64,000 bases of DNA from JBQTIU01 sp052387815 (lineage in GTDB: Bacteria; Pseudomonadota; Alphaproteobacteria; CACIAM-22H2). A program made the translations under genes and the position numbers. Below are positions 27,800 to 36,599 of this stretch, piece after piece. The DNA is taken from contig JBQTIU010000026.1 in the NCBI GenBank assembly GCA_052387815.1, positions 1-64,000 on the forward strand. Reading direction: 5' to 3'. The notes beneath the pieces were generated by a model. It searched no databases and was not told the DNA's origin. It was given only the letters and a program-made list of their open reading frames with translations. How positions within the stretch are numbered: the stretch's first letter is position 1; each line of letters begins with the position of its first letter.

Positions 27800-27818
27800 G
27801 GCGAGGCGTTGCCTCGCC
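27800..27818. repeat. REP-like inverted repeat downstream of fabF
   Basis: GGCGAGGC-GTT-GCCTCGCC is a perfect 8-bp-arm hairpin. It is preceded by GTGTAGG and followed by GGTTTCAAACC, the core of the palindrome at 21282-21302. Nearby 27735-27755 holds a GGCGGGTCTCAGGACC variant. The whole gap 27707-27868 is thus made of this repeat family. Confidence 0.6.
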
Positions 27819-27868
27819 GGTTTCAAACCTGCCGATGCGGATCCCGGACCGCTCGGAAATGGCCGGTC

Positions 27869-28648
27869 TTAGGCCGACCCGTCGGCGGGTTTTTTCGGCA
27901 ACCGCCGCAAAATAAGGACATCGGCCAGGCTCGGCGGCAGGGCGGCGAGCAAGCGGACCGCAAGATACAGCGGCCACGGGAAGGCAATCCGCGCCCGGTT
28001 CGCAGCCAGGCCGCGGGCGATGATGCGCGCGGCGCGCTCGGCGGGCATCAGGAACGGCATCTTGAACCGGTTGACCGCGGTCATGCGGGTGGCAACGAAG
28101 CCCGGGCAGATCACCGACACTTCGATTCCCCGCGCGCCCACCTCGGCGCGCAGGGCCTCGCCCCACACCCGCACGAACGCCTTGCTCGCCGAATAGGCCG
28201 GGGCGCCGGGAAAGCCTCGGAAGCCGGCCAACGAGGACATGATGGCGATCTGCCCGCGGCCGCGCGCTGCCAACCTCGGCAGGACGGCCAGAACCGTGTT
28301 GAGCACGCCCTCGACGTTGATGGCGACGATCTTTCGCGCCTGTTCGGCGCTTTCGCCGCCGCCGCCCGTTCCGGCCGAGATGCCGGCATTGGCGATGACG
28401 AGGTCGAGCTCGTGGGCGCGCCCGACCTCGGCGATCCAGGCGGCGAGCGCCGCCCCCTCGCGCACGTCGAGCGCGGCGGTTTGAACCCTCGCCCCGTGGC
28501 CGCGGCATGCCTGGGCGACCTGGTCGAGCCGGTCGGCATCGCGCCCGACGAGAGCGAGAAAGGCGCCGGCGCGCGCATAATGGCGCGCCAGCGCGGCGCC
28601 GATGCCGCTCGAGGCGCCGGTGATCAGGATGGCGCGGGGAGAGCGCAC
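27869..28648 (-). CDS. SDR-family NAD(P)-dependent oxidoreductase
   Basis: 259 residues from a GTG start at 28648 (VRSPRAILITGASSGIG); the longer ATG reading adds an unrelated N-terminus. TGASSGIG cofactor site, NAG, catalytic Ser-Tyr-Lys in MSSLAGFRGFPGAPAYSASKA. The C-terminus carries a hydrophobic stretch (WPLYLAVRLLAALPP), as in membrane-associated SDRs of the YqjQ/DltE-like group. Substrate unknown. Convergent with fabF and divergent from the yicC gene. Confidence 0.85.
   Translation of the reverse strand: MRSPRAILITGASSGIGAALARHYARAGAFLALVGRDADRLDQVAQACRGHGARVQTAALDVREGAALAAWIAEVGRAHELDLVIANAGISAGTGGGGESAEQARKIVAINVEGVLNTVLAVLPRLAARGRGQIAIMSSLAGFRGFPGAPAYSASKAFVRVWGEALRAEVGARGIEVSVICPGFVATRMTAVNRFKMPFLMPAERAARIIARGLAANRARIAFPWPLYLAVRLLAALPPSLADVLILRRLPKKPADGSA
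27876..27895 (+). terminator. Rho-independent terminator of fabF
   Basis: ACCCG (27877-27881), loop TCGG, CGGGT (27886-27890) followed by a run of T to 27895. Short stem, good T-tract. It overlaps the 3' end of the convergent SDR gene. Confidence 0.5.
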
Positions 28649-28736
28649 ACTACACCGCCTCCGGAATCGTTGTTTGCCGCCGCATAAGTGAATATAGTAG
28701 GTATCGAACGGCTTTGCACCACATGTGGGGGCATGA

Positions 28737-29627
28737 GTGGGGATTTCCAGCATGACCGGCTTTGCCCGCGCCAGCGGCGCGGCAGGCCGGCACCTGTGGA
28801 CCTGGGAGGCGCGCAGCGTCAACGGCCGCGGCCTCGAGGTGCGGTGCCGCCTGTCCCCTGGCTTCGATCACCTCGAGACCGCGGCCCGCGCCGCCGCCAG
28901 CCGCCGCCTTGCCCGCGGCCATGTCGCGCTGGGGCTGGACGCAAGGCAACAAACGCCGGGCACCCGACTGGCCATCAATCGCGACGCGCTCCGGCAAGTG
29001 CTGGCGCTGGCCAAGGAACTGAGCGGCGAGATCGCCGCCGCGCCGCCGCGCCTCGACGGCCTGTTGGCGATCCGCGGCGTCATCGAAACCGTGGACATCG
29101 TGGCCGAGCCGGAGGAGATCGTGGCCGAGCGCGACCGGGCGATCCTGGTCACGCTCGAGACGGCGCTGGCCGCGCTCGCCGAGATGCGCGCCGCCGAGGG
29201 CCGGCAGCTGGCGGCCGCCCTCGCCGCCCACCTCGACGAGATCGACCGCTTGACCGCCGCCGCACGCGCGGCGGCGGCGGGTCAAGCGCCGGCGATCCGC
29301 GCGCGGCTTCAGGCCCAGCTCGATGAGCTCATGGGCGCCCAGCCCGCGCTCCCCGCCGAGCGCATCGCGCAGGAAGTGGCGCTGTTGGCCGCGCGCGCCG
29401 ATGTGCGCGAGGAGCTCGACCGCTTGGGCTCGCATATCGAGGCTGGCCGCGCGCTCATCGCCGCGCCCGGTGCGAACGGCCGCAAGCTCGATTTCCTGGC
29501 GCAGGAATTCAACCGCGAGGCCAACACCCTGTGCGCGAAATCGGCGGATATCGAACTCACCCGCATCGGGCTCGCGCTCAAGGCCGAAATCGACCGCCTG
29601 CGCGAGCAGGCCGCCAATATCGAATAG
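28737..29627 (+). CDS. yicC: YicC family endoribonuclease-like protein
   Basis: 296 residues starting at GTG (MGISSMTGFARASG), the classic YicC N-terminus, with the C-terminal DUF1732 region NRKLDFLAQEFNREANTLCAKSADIELT. YicC proteins are RNases that take part in RNA turnover and stationary-phase survival. Directly upstream of gmk, the usual alphaproteobacterial arrangement. Confidence 0.93.
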   Translation: MGISSMTGFARASGAAGRHLWTWEARSVNGRGLEVRCRLSPGFDHLETAARAAASRRLARGHVALGLDARQQTPGTRLAINRDALRQVLALAKELSGEIAAAPPRLDGLLAIRGVIETVDIVAEPEEIVAERDRAILVTLETALAALAEMRAAEGRQLAAALAAHLDEIDRLTAAARAAAAGQAPAIRARLQAQLDELMGAQPALPAERIAQEVALLAARADVREELDRLGSHIEAGRALIAAPGANGRKLDFLAQEFNREANTLCAKSADIELTRIGLALKAEIDRLREQAANIE

Positions 29628-29634
29628 TCGCGCC

Positions 29635-30267
29635 TTGAGCCCGGAAATCACCCGCCGCGGCCTGATGCTGGTCCTGTCCTCGCCTTCGGGCGCGGGCAAG
29701 ACCTCGATCACCCGCGAACTCTTGAAGCGCGATCCCAATCTCGTCATGTCGGTCTCGGTGACGACCCGCAGGAAGCGGCCCGGCGAGACCGCGGGCCTCG
29801 ATTACCGGTTCATCGACCTCACCGAGTTCAACCTCATGGTCAACCGCGGCGAGCTGCTCGAATACGCTAAGGTGTTCGGCCACTATTACGGCACGCCGCG
29901 CGCGCCGGTCGAGCAAGCGCTGACGGTGGGTCGCGACGTGGTGTTCGATATCGATTGGCAGGGGACCCAACAGCTCGCCCAGAACGCGCGCGCCGACCTT
30001 GTCAGCGTGTTCATCCTGCCGCCGTCGACGGCCGAGCTCGAGCGGCGGCTCAGGACCCGCGCCCAGGACTCGGACAAGGTGGTGGCTCAGCGCATGGCGC
30101 AGGCCGCCGAGGAGATGAGTCACTGGCGCGAGTACGACTACATCATCGTCAACCGCGAGCTTGGCGAGAGCGTCGACTGGGTGCGCTCGCTGCTCGTCGC
30201 CGAGCACCTGCGCCGCGACCGCCAGCTCGGGCTCGCCGATTTCATCAAGCGCCTGCGCGAAGGGTAG
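29635..30267 (+). CDS. gmk: Guanylate kinase
   Basis: About 210 residues from TTG 29635 (LSPEITRRGLMLVLSSPSGAGK); ATG 29665 is an alternative. P-loop SSPSGAGKTSI, GMP-binding SVTTRRKRPGE and DYRFI, and YAKVFGHYYGTP. Phosphorylates GMP to GDP. Starts eight bases after yicC and converges on rsmA with a 23-base overlap of the 3' ends. Confidence 0.95.
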   Translation: MSPEITRRGLMLVLSSPSGAGKTSITRELLKRDPNLVMSVSVTTRRKRPGETAGLDYRFIDLTEFNLMVNRGELLEYAKVFGHYYGTPRAPVEQALTVGRDVVFDIDWQGTQQLAQNARADLVSVFILPPSTAELERRLRTRAQDSDKVVAQRMAQAAEEMSHWREYDYIIVNRELGESVDWVRSLLVAEHLRRDRQLGLADFIKRLREG

Positions 30268-31054
30268 TAAACGCCCGCGCCAGCGCGCAGAACTGCTCGA
30301 TCGACAAATCCTCGGCGCGGCGCGTGGGATCGAGGCCCGCGCGCTCGATCAGCGCGCCGGCGTCGTGGGCAAGCGATTTCAGGCTCGAGCGCAGCATCTT
30401 GCGGCGCTGGCCGAAGGCGGCGGCGGTGACCCGCTCGAGGCTGTCGGCATCGGCCTCGGCCGCCGGGGCGGGACGGGGGGTGAGCTCGACCACGGTCGAG
30501 ACGACCTTGGGCGGCGGCGTGAACGCCCGCGGATCGATATCGAACAGTCGGCGAGCCCGGTGGCGCCACGCAACGGCGACCGCCAGCCGCCCATAGGCGG
30601 GTTGGCCCGGCCGCGAGCACAGGCGCTGGGCCACCTCCTTCTGGAACATCAGGGTCATGCTCGCGAAATCGGCCGGATGCTTCAGCCATTCGAGCAGCAG
30701 GACCGTGGCGATGTTGTACGGAAGGTTGGCGACGATACGTCGCGGGGCCTCGCCGAGTCGATGCACGTCGATCCCGAGGGCGTCGGCGCCAACCACCGTC
30801 AGACGTCCCGGACAGGCGGCGGCCAGCTCGACGAGCGCGGGCAGGCAGCGCTGGTCGCGCTCGACGGCGATGACGTGGCGGGCACCGGCGGCGAGGAGGG
30901 CGCGGGTGAGACCGCCGGGGCCCGGACCGATCTCGATCGCCGTGCCGGTGCCGAGCTCGCCCGCCGCGCGCGCGATGCGGGCGGTGAGGTTGAGGTCGAG
31001 AAGGAAATGCTGCCCGAGCGACTTGCGGGCGGCGAGACGGTGGCGCGCGATCAC
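30245..31054 (-). CDS. rsmA: 16S rRNA dimethyladenosine transferase
   Basis: KsgA family methyltransferase that dimethylates the two adenines near the 3' end of 16S rRNA. RKSLGQHFLLDLNLT, SAM site IEIGPGPGGLTRALL, catalytic NLPYNIAT. The start is unclear: the first ordinary in-frame start after surA is GTG 31054, but homology (PPPEVLDRLAALPPLRE) extends upstream to about 31108, where only CTG is available. pdxA, usually between surA and rsmA, is absent. The 3' end overlaps gmk. Confidence 0.93.
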   Translation of the reverse strand: MIARHRLAARKSLGQHFLLDLNLTARIARAAGELGTGTAIEIGPGPGGLTRALLAAGARHVIAVERDQRCLPALVELAAACPGRLTVVGADALGIDVHRLGEAPRRIVANLPYNIATVLLLEWLKHPADFASMTLMFQKEVAQRLCSRPGQPAYGRLAVAVAWRHRARRLFDIDPRAFTPPPKVVSTVVELTPRPAPAAEADADSLERVTAAAFGQRRKMLRSSLKSLAHDAGALIERAGLDPTRRAEDLSIEQFCALARAFTTLRAGA

Positions 31055-31121
31055 CTCGCGCAGCGGCGGCAGGGCGGCGAGGCGATCGAGAACTTCGGGC
31101 GGCGGCAGGCGCGCGTCCCGC

Positions 31122-32384
31122 TCATACGCGCACGTCGACGACCGCCGCCCGGCGCAGGTCGCGGAGATAGCGGCGCGCCAAAAGGTCGAGCCGCTGTCGG
31201 CTGAGGTTCTCGGAGACGTCGTCATGGCTCGGCAAATTCGAAGGCGGCTCGACGCGCTGGCAGACCATGAACACGAGCAGCCCGGCCTCGGTGTCGACCG
31301 GCACGCTGGCCTCGCCGACTTTGAGTGCGGCGACCAGCGGACGCAACGCCGGCGACAGGTCGCCCAAGCGAAAATCCGCGCTTACCTCGGGCGGTGGCGC
31401 CCCGAGTTCGCCCGCCACGCGCGCGAAATCGGCGCAGCCCGACACCGTTTCGCGCACCGTCTCGGCGAGGCGCTTGAGGACGGCCAGGTCCGCCCCGGGC
31501 TCGGGCGAGAGCGCGATCCGCGCCAGGGTCACCTTCACATCGCCGGCCGAGGGGGCGGCCATGGTCCGGCTCTCGCGCAGGAGATACACGTAAAATCCGG
31601 CGACCGTGCGGATCGGCTCGGTCACCTGGCCGCGGCGCAGATTTTCGATCGCCCGCTCGATCGCCTCATCGAGCTGGCCCTTCTGCACCCAGCCGATATC
31701 GCCGCCCGACCCGGCCGAAGCGCTCTGCGAGAACTGTTGGGCGATGGCGCCGAACGAGGCGCCGCCACGCATCTGGTGGATCAAGCTCTGGGCCGTCTGC
31801 CGGACCTCGTCCTCCAGATCTGGCGAGTCCACCGCCAGGAAGAGCTCGCCCAACAGGTACTCGGTCGTCCCCTGGCTGGCGCGCAGTTTCGCCAAGACTT
31901 CTTGGACCTCGTCGCCGCCGATCTGCAGGGTGGGGCGCAGGCGGCGGCTCATGACCTTCTGCCAGGTGACGCTGACACGGATCTGCGCCAGGACCGACCT
32001 CCGGTCGAGCCCGGAACTTCTGATATAGTCCTCGAGGCCGCCGGGCGGCATCCGGTTGACCTCCTCGATCCTGGCGATGGCTTGGTCCAGTTCCGCGTCG
32101 GAGAGGCTGATATTGACGCGGGCCGCCTCCTGCATTTGCAGCTTCTCGTCGATCAGGCCCCGCAACACCTGCGGCTGCAGGCGGCGCCGGCTCTCGGGCG
32201 TATCCTCGAGCCCGGACGTCACCTGCACGATCCGGATGCGGTTGACGAGATCGTACATGGAAATGACGTCGTCGTTGACGACCGCGACGATGTTCTGGAC
32301 CTGCTGCGCGCGCGCCCCGGGGACGGCGATCAGGGCCAAGAGCAGGATCGGGGCAAGCAGGCAGGGGATGGGATGCATCGCCAT
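31122..32384 (-). CDS. surA: Periplasmic peptidyl-prolyl isomerase SurA-like
   Basis: 420 residues starting MAMHPIPCLLAPILLLALIA (signal peptide, cleavage near ARA-QQ). The SurA N-terminal domain (IVAVVNDDVISMYDLVNRI) is followed by one clear parvulin domain (QQFSQSASAGSGGDIGWVQKGQL). Outer-membrane protein chaperone in the periplasm. Seventy-nine bases downstream of lptG on the same strand, as in relatives. Confidence 0.92.
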   Translation of the reverse strand: MAMHPIPCLLAPILLLALIAVPGARAQQVQNIVAVVNDDVISMYDLVNRIRIVQVTSGLEDTPESRRRLQPQVLRGLIDEKLQMQEAARVNISLSDAELDQAIARIEEVNRMPPGGLEDYIRSSGLDRRSVLAQIRVSVTWQKVMSRRLRPTLQIGGDEVQEVLAKLRASQGTTEYLLGELFLAVDSPDLEDEVRQTAQSLIHQMRGGASFGAIAQQFSQSASAGSGGDIGWVQKGQLDEAIERAIENLRRGQVTEPIRTVAGFYVYLLRESRTMAAPSAGDVKVTLARIALSPEPGADLAVLKRLAETVRETVSGCADFARVAGELGAPPPEVSADFRLGDLSPALRPLVAALKVGEASVPVDTEAGLLVFMVCQRVEPPSNLPSHDDVSENLSRQRLDLLARRYLRDLRRAAVVDVRV

Positions 32385-32463
32385 GGGGTCGGATATATAG
32401 GTCCTTTGCCGCCGTCGAGCAATGAGGAGGCGCAAGCGACTCCGGCCGGGGCGCGGCGCCCGA

Positions 32464-33558
32464 TCAGCCGTCCTCGAGATGCAGTAGCATCGAGACGCCA
32501 AGCAGCGTGCTGACGGCCGCCGGCGTCCAGGCGGCGAGCACGACGGGAATGCTCGCGCTCATGCCCAGCGCGACGACGAGGTTGGACACGAAATACAGCA
32601 GGAAGCCGACCGAAACCCCGGACACGATCAGCTCGGTCGTCGCCCCGCGCCGCGGCAGGCGAAGCGAGAACGTGGCCGCGATCAGCACCATGGCGAACAG
32701 CAGCAGCGGCCCGGCGAACAGGTGATGCCAATACAGCCGGTGGCGGAGCGCCGAAAACCCGGCGTTTTCCAAGAGCCGGATGAAACCGGGGAGGTCCCAG
32801 AAGGGGATGGTTTCGGGCGACGCGAAACTGTTCTGGATGCGCTCGATCGTCATGTCGGTCGGCAGGCGATGCTCCGCCTCGAAGCGCGCCGGCTTGTCGG
32901 GTCCGGTCAGCCACGCGTTGCGCATCAGCCAATAGCCGTTTTCGAGCCGCGCGCTCTGGGCGTCGACCCGGCCGACGAAGCGGTCCTGGCCTTCGAAATT
33001 GAAAATGATGACGTCATGAAGCTCCATGTCCTGCGAGGACACGCGCAAGGCATGCACGACCGAATTGGTGCCGCCGTCGACCTGACGCAGCCAGAAGCCG
33101 GTGGAAGAGACGGCGAGCAGACTCGAACGGCCCCGCAAGTACCTCGATTCGAGCTGTTCGTATTTGGAATAGAGGACCGCCGCCACGGGATTGAAGGTGG
33201 TGATCTTGAAGATCCCGAAGGACAGCGCCAGGGCCACCACCGGCAACAGGAACTGCCAAACCGAGACGCCAGCCGAACGCACCACGGTCAGCTCATGGTT
33301 GCGCGTCAGGCGCCAAAACGCGAGCATGGATGCGAACAGGACCGCGAAGGGGAGGAGCTGTTGGGCAAGGTGCGGTAATTTGAACAGCGACATGCGGATC
33401 ACGATGTCGATCGTCGTATCGGCCTTGCCGGTGGCGCGGCGCAGGAGCTCGACCACGTCGAACAAGAAGACGACCGCCAGCAGGGCGCCGAACACGCCGG
33501 CGAAGGCGAGCGCGAATTGCCGGCCGATATAGATCGACAAGGTCGGGGACAGGCGCAT
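32464..33558 (-). CDS. lptG: LPS export ABC transporter permease LptG
   Basis: 364 residues of the LptF/LptG (YjgP/YjgQ) fold: three N-terminal helices, a periplasmic beta-jellyroll and three C-terminal helices. TLSIYIGRQFALAFAGVF at the start and a C-terminal LYWHHLFAGPLLLFAMVLIAATFSLR stretch fit LptG. It moves LPS to the Lpt bridge with LptF and LptB. lptF would be expected immediately upstream with an overlap, but upstream sequence is non-coding, and no lptF is found in the window. Confidence 0.93.
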   Translation of the reverse strand: MRLSPTLSIYIGRQFALAFAGVFGALLAVVFLFDVVELLRRATGKADTTIDIVIRMSLFKLPHLAQQLLPFAVLFASMLAFWRLTRNHELTVVRSAGVSVWQFLLPVVALALSFGIFKITTFNPVAAVLYSKYEQLESRYLRGRSSLLAVSSTGFWLRQVDGGTNSVVHALRVSSQDMELHDVIIFNFEGQDRFVGRVDAQSARLENGYWLMRNAWLTGPDKPARFEAEHRLPTDMTIERIQNSFASPETIPFWDLPGFIRLLENAGFSALRHRLYWHHLFAGPLLLFAMVLIAATFSLRLPRRGATTELIVSGVSVGFLLYFVSNLVVALGMSASIPVVLAAWTPAAVSTLLGVSMLLHLEDG

Positions 33559-34037
33559 GACGCCCTTCTCCTAACGCAAATCGCCGCCGGAAGCAAAATC
33601 CCAGTCTGGATCCGCCGCCGCCTGGCACGGCCGAGCCGAGCCCGAACAAAACGTGTCCACGCCGGCACCATTGGCGTGACCCGGTTGAGACGCATGCGAG
33701 ACGAGGGTGGCCTGGAAACGCGGGGGGGTCTCCAAGCTGTGGGTTCGTCACGCTGGCAACCAAAGGACACCCCCGAGGAAGGATTTTGGCCGTCGGGTCC
33801 TCGACATCATGGAGCCAGGCACGGGACGGGTCCGCGGCTGCGCCTCGGGATCAATGGAGCGTTTCGTCCTTCCTGCGTCGTTGATGTTGCCGTGCGGCGC
33901 GCGGCGCGCGCGGGCGGTCGTCTGCGGGGGCGGTCTGCGAAACGGAAAGCGCCGATTCCAGCCGCGAATAGGGCGGACGTGCCGCGTTCCGTGTACCTCG
34001 CTTGCCTCAACGCGAACGGCATGAATCGTCCGGGTTA
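33559..34037. other. Non-coding stretch at the left edge of the accessory island
   Basis: About 480 bases with no convincing gene on either strand. Several open frames exist but read as arginine/proline-rich composition artefacts. No LptF-like residue pattern could be found. This is where conserved synteny (lptG-lptF/pepA) breaks. Confidence 0.5.
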
Positions 34038-34073
34038 GAACATATGTATTGACGTATAAATTTTTGTTCAATA
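34038..34073. promoter_or_regulatory. 36-bp promoter/operator-like site, copy 1
   Basis: An AT-rich island beginning GAACATATGT and ending TTTGTTCAATA, with TTGA..TTCAA dyad symmetry and a possible -35 TTGACG with TAGGGT 17 bases on. It matches the reverse complement of 40720-40755 at 27 of 36 positions; the arms match at 14/15 and 11/11. It lies 168 bases before the DRL-like gene. Confidence 0.6.
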
Positions 34074-34082
34074 GGGTGCATT

Positions 34083-34244
34083 ATGGTCATCGATGGGATG
34101 CGCGTGACGGCCAATGACCGGACCGTCATCCGTTTCCGCACTTGTCGCGCGAGCGTGCAGGCCGTAGCGGTGACTCGAGCGGAGGAAGCGATGACGAGTG
34201 ATTGTGCATCGCTCGCCTCGGCGTACGGGAGCGAACGCCTATGA
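34083..34244 (+). CDS. Possible small leader ORF overlapping the DRL-like start
   Basis: An open frame of 53 codons from ATG 34083, with an internal ATG at 34191 preceded by a strong GGAGG (34181-34185). The internal start would give a 17-residue peptide (MTSDCASLASAYGSERL). Either way its TGA overlaps the ATG of the DRL-like gene (ATGA at 34241), so it could couple translation of the next gene. No homologue is recognised; it may be fortuitous. Confidence 0.3.
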   Translation: MVIDGMRVTANDRTVIRFRTCRASVQAVAVTRAEEAMTSDCASLASAYGSERL

Positions 34245-35578
34245 ATATCGCGGAAGATCTGCGCGGGCGGGCCGAGACCGGCCGGCCGGTACGTATCGGC
34301 TTGATTGGCGCGGGCGAGATGGGCACCGACATCGTGGCCCAAGTCAGCTTGATGAAGGGACTGCAAATCGCCGCGCTTGCTGAGGTGCGGATCGACCAGG
34401 CTTGGAAGGCATTTCGAATCGCGGGGCTGCCCGAGGAGGCAGCCGTTGTCTGCGAGACGACGCACGCGATTGAGACCGCCGTGCGATCGGGAAAGACCGC
34501 GATGTGTCCTTCGGCCGAACTCGTTTGTATTTGCGATTTCGTTGATGTCGTCATCGACGCGACCGGCAATCCGAATGTCGGCGCCCAAGTGGCCATGCAG
34601 GCCATCGCGGCGGGCAAGCACATCGTGATGATGAACGTCGAAGCGGACGTCACGATCGGCGCCTATCTTCGCGGCAAGGCCGAGCAGTCCGGCGTCGTCT
34701 ATACGCTCGGTGCGGGTGATGAGCCCAGTTCGACCATGGAGCTGATCAACTTCGTGCGAAGTCTCGGTTACCCCGTCGTCGCCGCGGGCAAGGGCAAGAA
34801 CAACGCATTCAACGTCTCGGCCACTCCGGACGAGTACCGAGAGGAGGCGTTGAGGCGCAACATGAATCCGCGGATGCTCGTCGAGTTCGTCGACGGGTCG
34901 AAAACCATGATCGAAATGACGGCGATCGCCAACGCCACCGGACTCCTCCCCGATAAACCCGGCATGCACGGCCCGAATGCGCCGCTCGCCATGCTCCACA
35001 CCGTGCTGTGTCCGAAGGACGACGGGGGCATCCTGTCTCGCAAAGGCGTCGTCGACTTCACGGTTGCGAAGGGTGTCGCGCCGGGCGTGTTCGTCGTCGC
35101 CGAGATGAGTCACCCGCGCTTGCGAGAACGGATGAACGATCTGCAACTTGGACCTGGCCCGTACTACACGTTCTTCCGCCCGTACCATCTGACCAGCCTC
35201 GAGGTGCCTCTGTCGGCGGCCGCCGCCGTTCTCTACGGGCACAGCCACATGCGTCCCCTGGAGACGCCAGTCGCGGAGTGCGCGGCGTTGGCGAAGAAGG
35301 ATCTGCCGCCAGGGACGAATCTCGATGCGATCGGGGAGTATTGCTACCGCGGCTGGGCGGTGACGCGGGAGCTCGCCCGGAGCATCAACGCCGTTCCGTT
35401 GGGCTTGGCCCAGGGCGCGGTGACGACGACGCGGATCGGCGCCGGCGAGTATCTCACGCATGACAATTGCCGGGTCGATGAGCGGCTAAAGATCGTCGAA
35501 CTGCGCCGGCTGCAAGACCGGCTTTTCGACAACCCGACCGGCGCGCGCGGCGCGCCGGAGAGGGCGTCGATTGGCTAG
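34241..35578 (+). CDS. DRL-like oxidoreductase (DXR-like family, SAF domain)
   Basis: 445 residues. The N-terminal Rossmann domain (IGLIGAGEMGTDIVAQV near residue 20) with CDFVDVVIDATGNP and NVEADVTIG resembles homoserine-dehydrogenase-like proteins. The C-terminal SAF-type part contains KKDLPPGTNLDAIG and AQGAVTTTRIGAGEYLT. This architecture, often annotated as 'SAF domain oxidoreductase' or FlgA-like, is that of Brucella DRL, which replaces DXR and converts 1-deoxyxylulose 5-phosphate to methylerythritol phosphate. Whether this member has that activity or acts on another branched substrate is not shown. It overlaps the E1alpha gene by eight bases, heading an operon with ThDP-dependent dehydrogenase subunits. 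Confidence 0.75.
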   Translation: MNIAEDLRGRAETGRPVRIGLIGAGEMGTDIVAQVSLMKGLQIAALAEVRIDQAWKAFRIAGLPEEAAVVCETTHAIETAVRSGKTAMCPSAELVCICDFVDVVIDATGNPNVGAQVAMQAIAAGKHIVMMNVEADVTIGAYLRGKAEQSGVVYTLGAGDEPSSTMELINFVRSLGYPVVAAGKGKNNAFNVSATPDEYREEALRRNMNPRMLVEFVDGSKTMIEMTAIANATGLLPDKPGMHGPNAPLAMLHTVLCPKDDGGILSRKGVVDFTVAKGVAPGVFVVAEMSHPRLRERMNDLQLGPGPYYTFFRPYHLTSLEVPLSAAAAVLYGHSHMRPLETPVAECAALAKKDLPPGTNLDAIGEYCYRGWAVTRELARSINAVPLGLAQGAVTTTRIGAGEYLTHDNCRVDERLKIVELRRLQDRLFDNPTGARGAPERASIG

Positions 35579-36599
35579 CGGCGCCACACCGAAGCTCGAC
35601 GTGGACTCGGCCAAGGGGTCGAATCAACGGCCCACGCTCGCGCTCCTCGGCGACGAGGGGTTGCGGGCCCATCTGCGCAAGATGCACCTGATCCGCAAGT
35701 TCGAGGAAGCTGCGGAACAGTGTTACATCCGCGGTCTCATCCACGGCACGATGCACCTGTCGATCGGACAGGAAGCCAGCGCCGTGGGCACCGCCGCCCC
35801 GTTGCGCGGCGCGGACTACGTGCTGTCCACGCACAGAGGACATGGCCATTGCATTGCCAAGGGCGCCGATCCGAAACTGATGTTTGCTGAATTCTTCGGT
35901 AAGGCGAACGGCTATTGCCGCGGGCGCGGTGGATCGATGCACATCGCCGATGTCGCCGGCGCCAACCTGGGCGCCAACGGCATCGTCGGCGGAGGCTTGC
36001 CCATCGCGGTGGGCGTCGGTCTCAGCATCAAGATGCGGAAGGCCGAGACCGTGTGCGTCGTCTACTTCGGTGATGGAGCGGCGAACGGGGGAGCCTTCCA
36101 CGAATCGCTCAACTTGGCATCCATCTGGACGTTGCCGGTCGTCTTCGTGTGCGAAAACAACCGGTACGGCATGTCGATGCCGGTCGCCAAGGCGATGGCG
36201 GTTGCCAATGTGGCGGATCGAGCATCCGCCTACAATATTCCTGGTGTGGTCGTCGACGGCAACGATTTCCTCGCCGTGTTCGAGGCCTCGCGCGCCGCGG
36301 TCGAGCGCGCGCGCTCGGGCGGCGGGCCAACGCTCGTGGAATGCAAGACATATCGGCTTCGCGGCCACTCCAAGAGCGACCGGAATCTTTACCGGACCAA
36401 GGACGAGATCGAGGCCTGGCGTGCGCGCGATCCGATCGTGCGGTTGCGGGACGAACTCGTCGCGGTGGGGCGCCTGCTCCCCGCCGATGCGGACGCGATC
36501 GAGGCCGAAGCGGGGCGCGAGATCGACGCGGCGGTGGAATTCGCCCGCACGAGCCCCGATCCGGATCCAAGAGACCTCGCCCAGGATGTCTACGCCTGA
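35571..36599 (+). CDS. acoA: ThDP-dependent dehydrogenase E1 alpha subunit (AcoA/PdhA-like)
   Basis: 342 residues from TTG 35571. ThDP motif GDGAANGGAFHESLNLASIWTLPVVFVCENN is intact (GDG...NN), with HRGHGHCIAKG and GRGGSMHI typical of branched/acetoin/pyruvate dehydrogenase E1alpha, and RLRGHSKSD near the end. With E1beta it should decarboxylate a 2-oxo acid or cleave acetoin and pass the acyl group to the E2 lipoyl domain. Start overlaps the DRL-like stop; it overlaps E1beta by 14 bases. Confidence 0.9.
   Translation: MASGATPKLDVDSAKGSNQRPTLALLGDEGLRAHLRKMHLIRKFEEAAEQCYIRGLIHGTMHLSIGQEASAVGTAAPLRGADYVLSTHRGHGHCIAKGADPKLMFAEFFGKANGYCRGRGGSMHIADVAGANLGANGIVGGGLPIAVGVGLSIKMRKAETVCVVYFGDGAANGGAFHESLNLASIWTLPVVFVCENNRYGMSMPVAKAMAVANVADRASAYNIPGVVVDGNDFLAVFEASRAAVERARSGGGPTLVECKTYRLRGHSKSDRNLYRTKDEIEAWRARDPIVRLRDELVAVGRLLPADADAIEAEAGREIDAAVEFARTSPDPDPRDLAQDVYA

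Noticed and set aside
33807..34022. 71-codon minus-strand frame beginning MPFALRQARYTERGTSA
   Set aside because: Arginine-rich, no ribosome-binding site, no recognised family; likely chance.
33517..34038. Open frames in the lptG-island gap that might have been an lptF remnant
   Set aside because: No LptF-like helices or jellyroll residues could be found in any frame.
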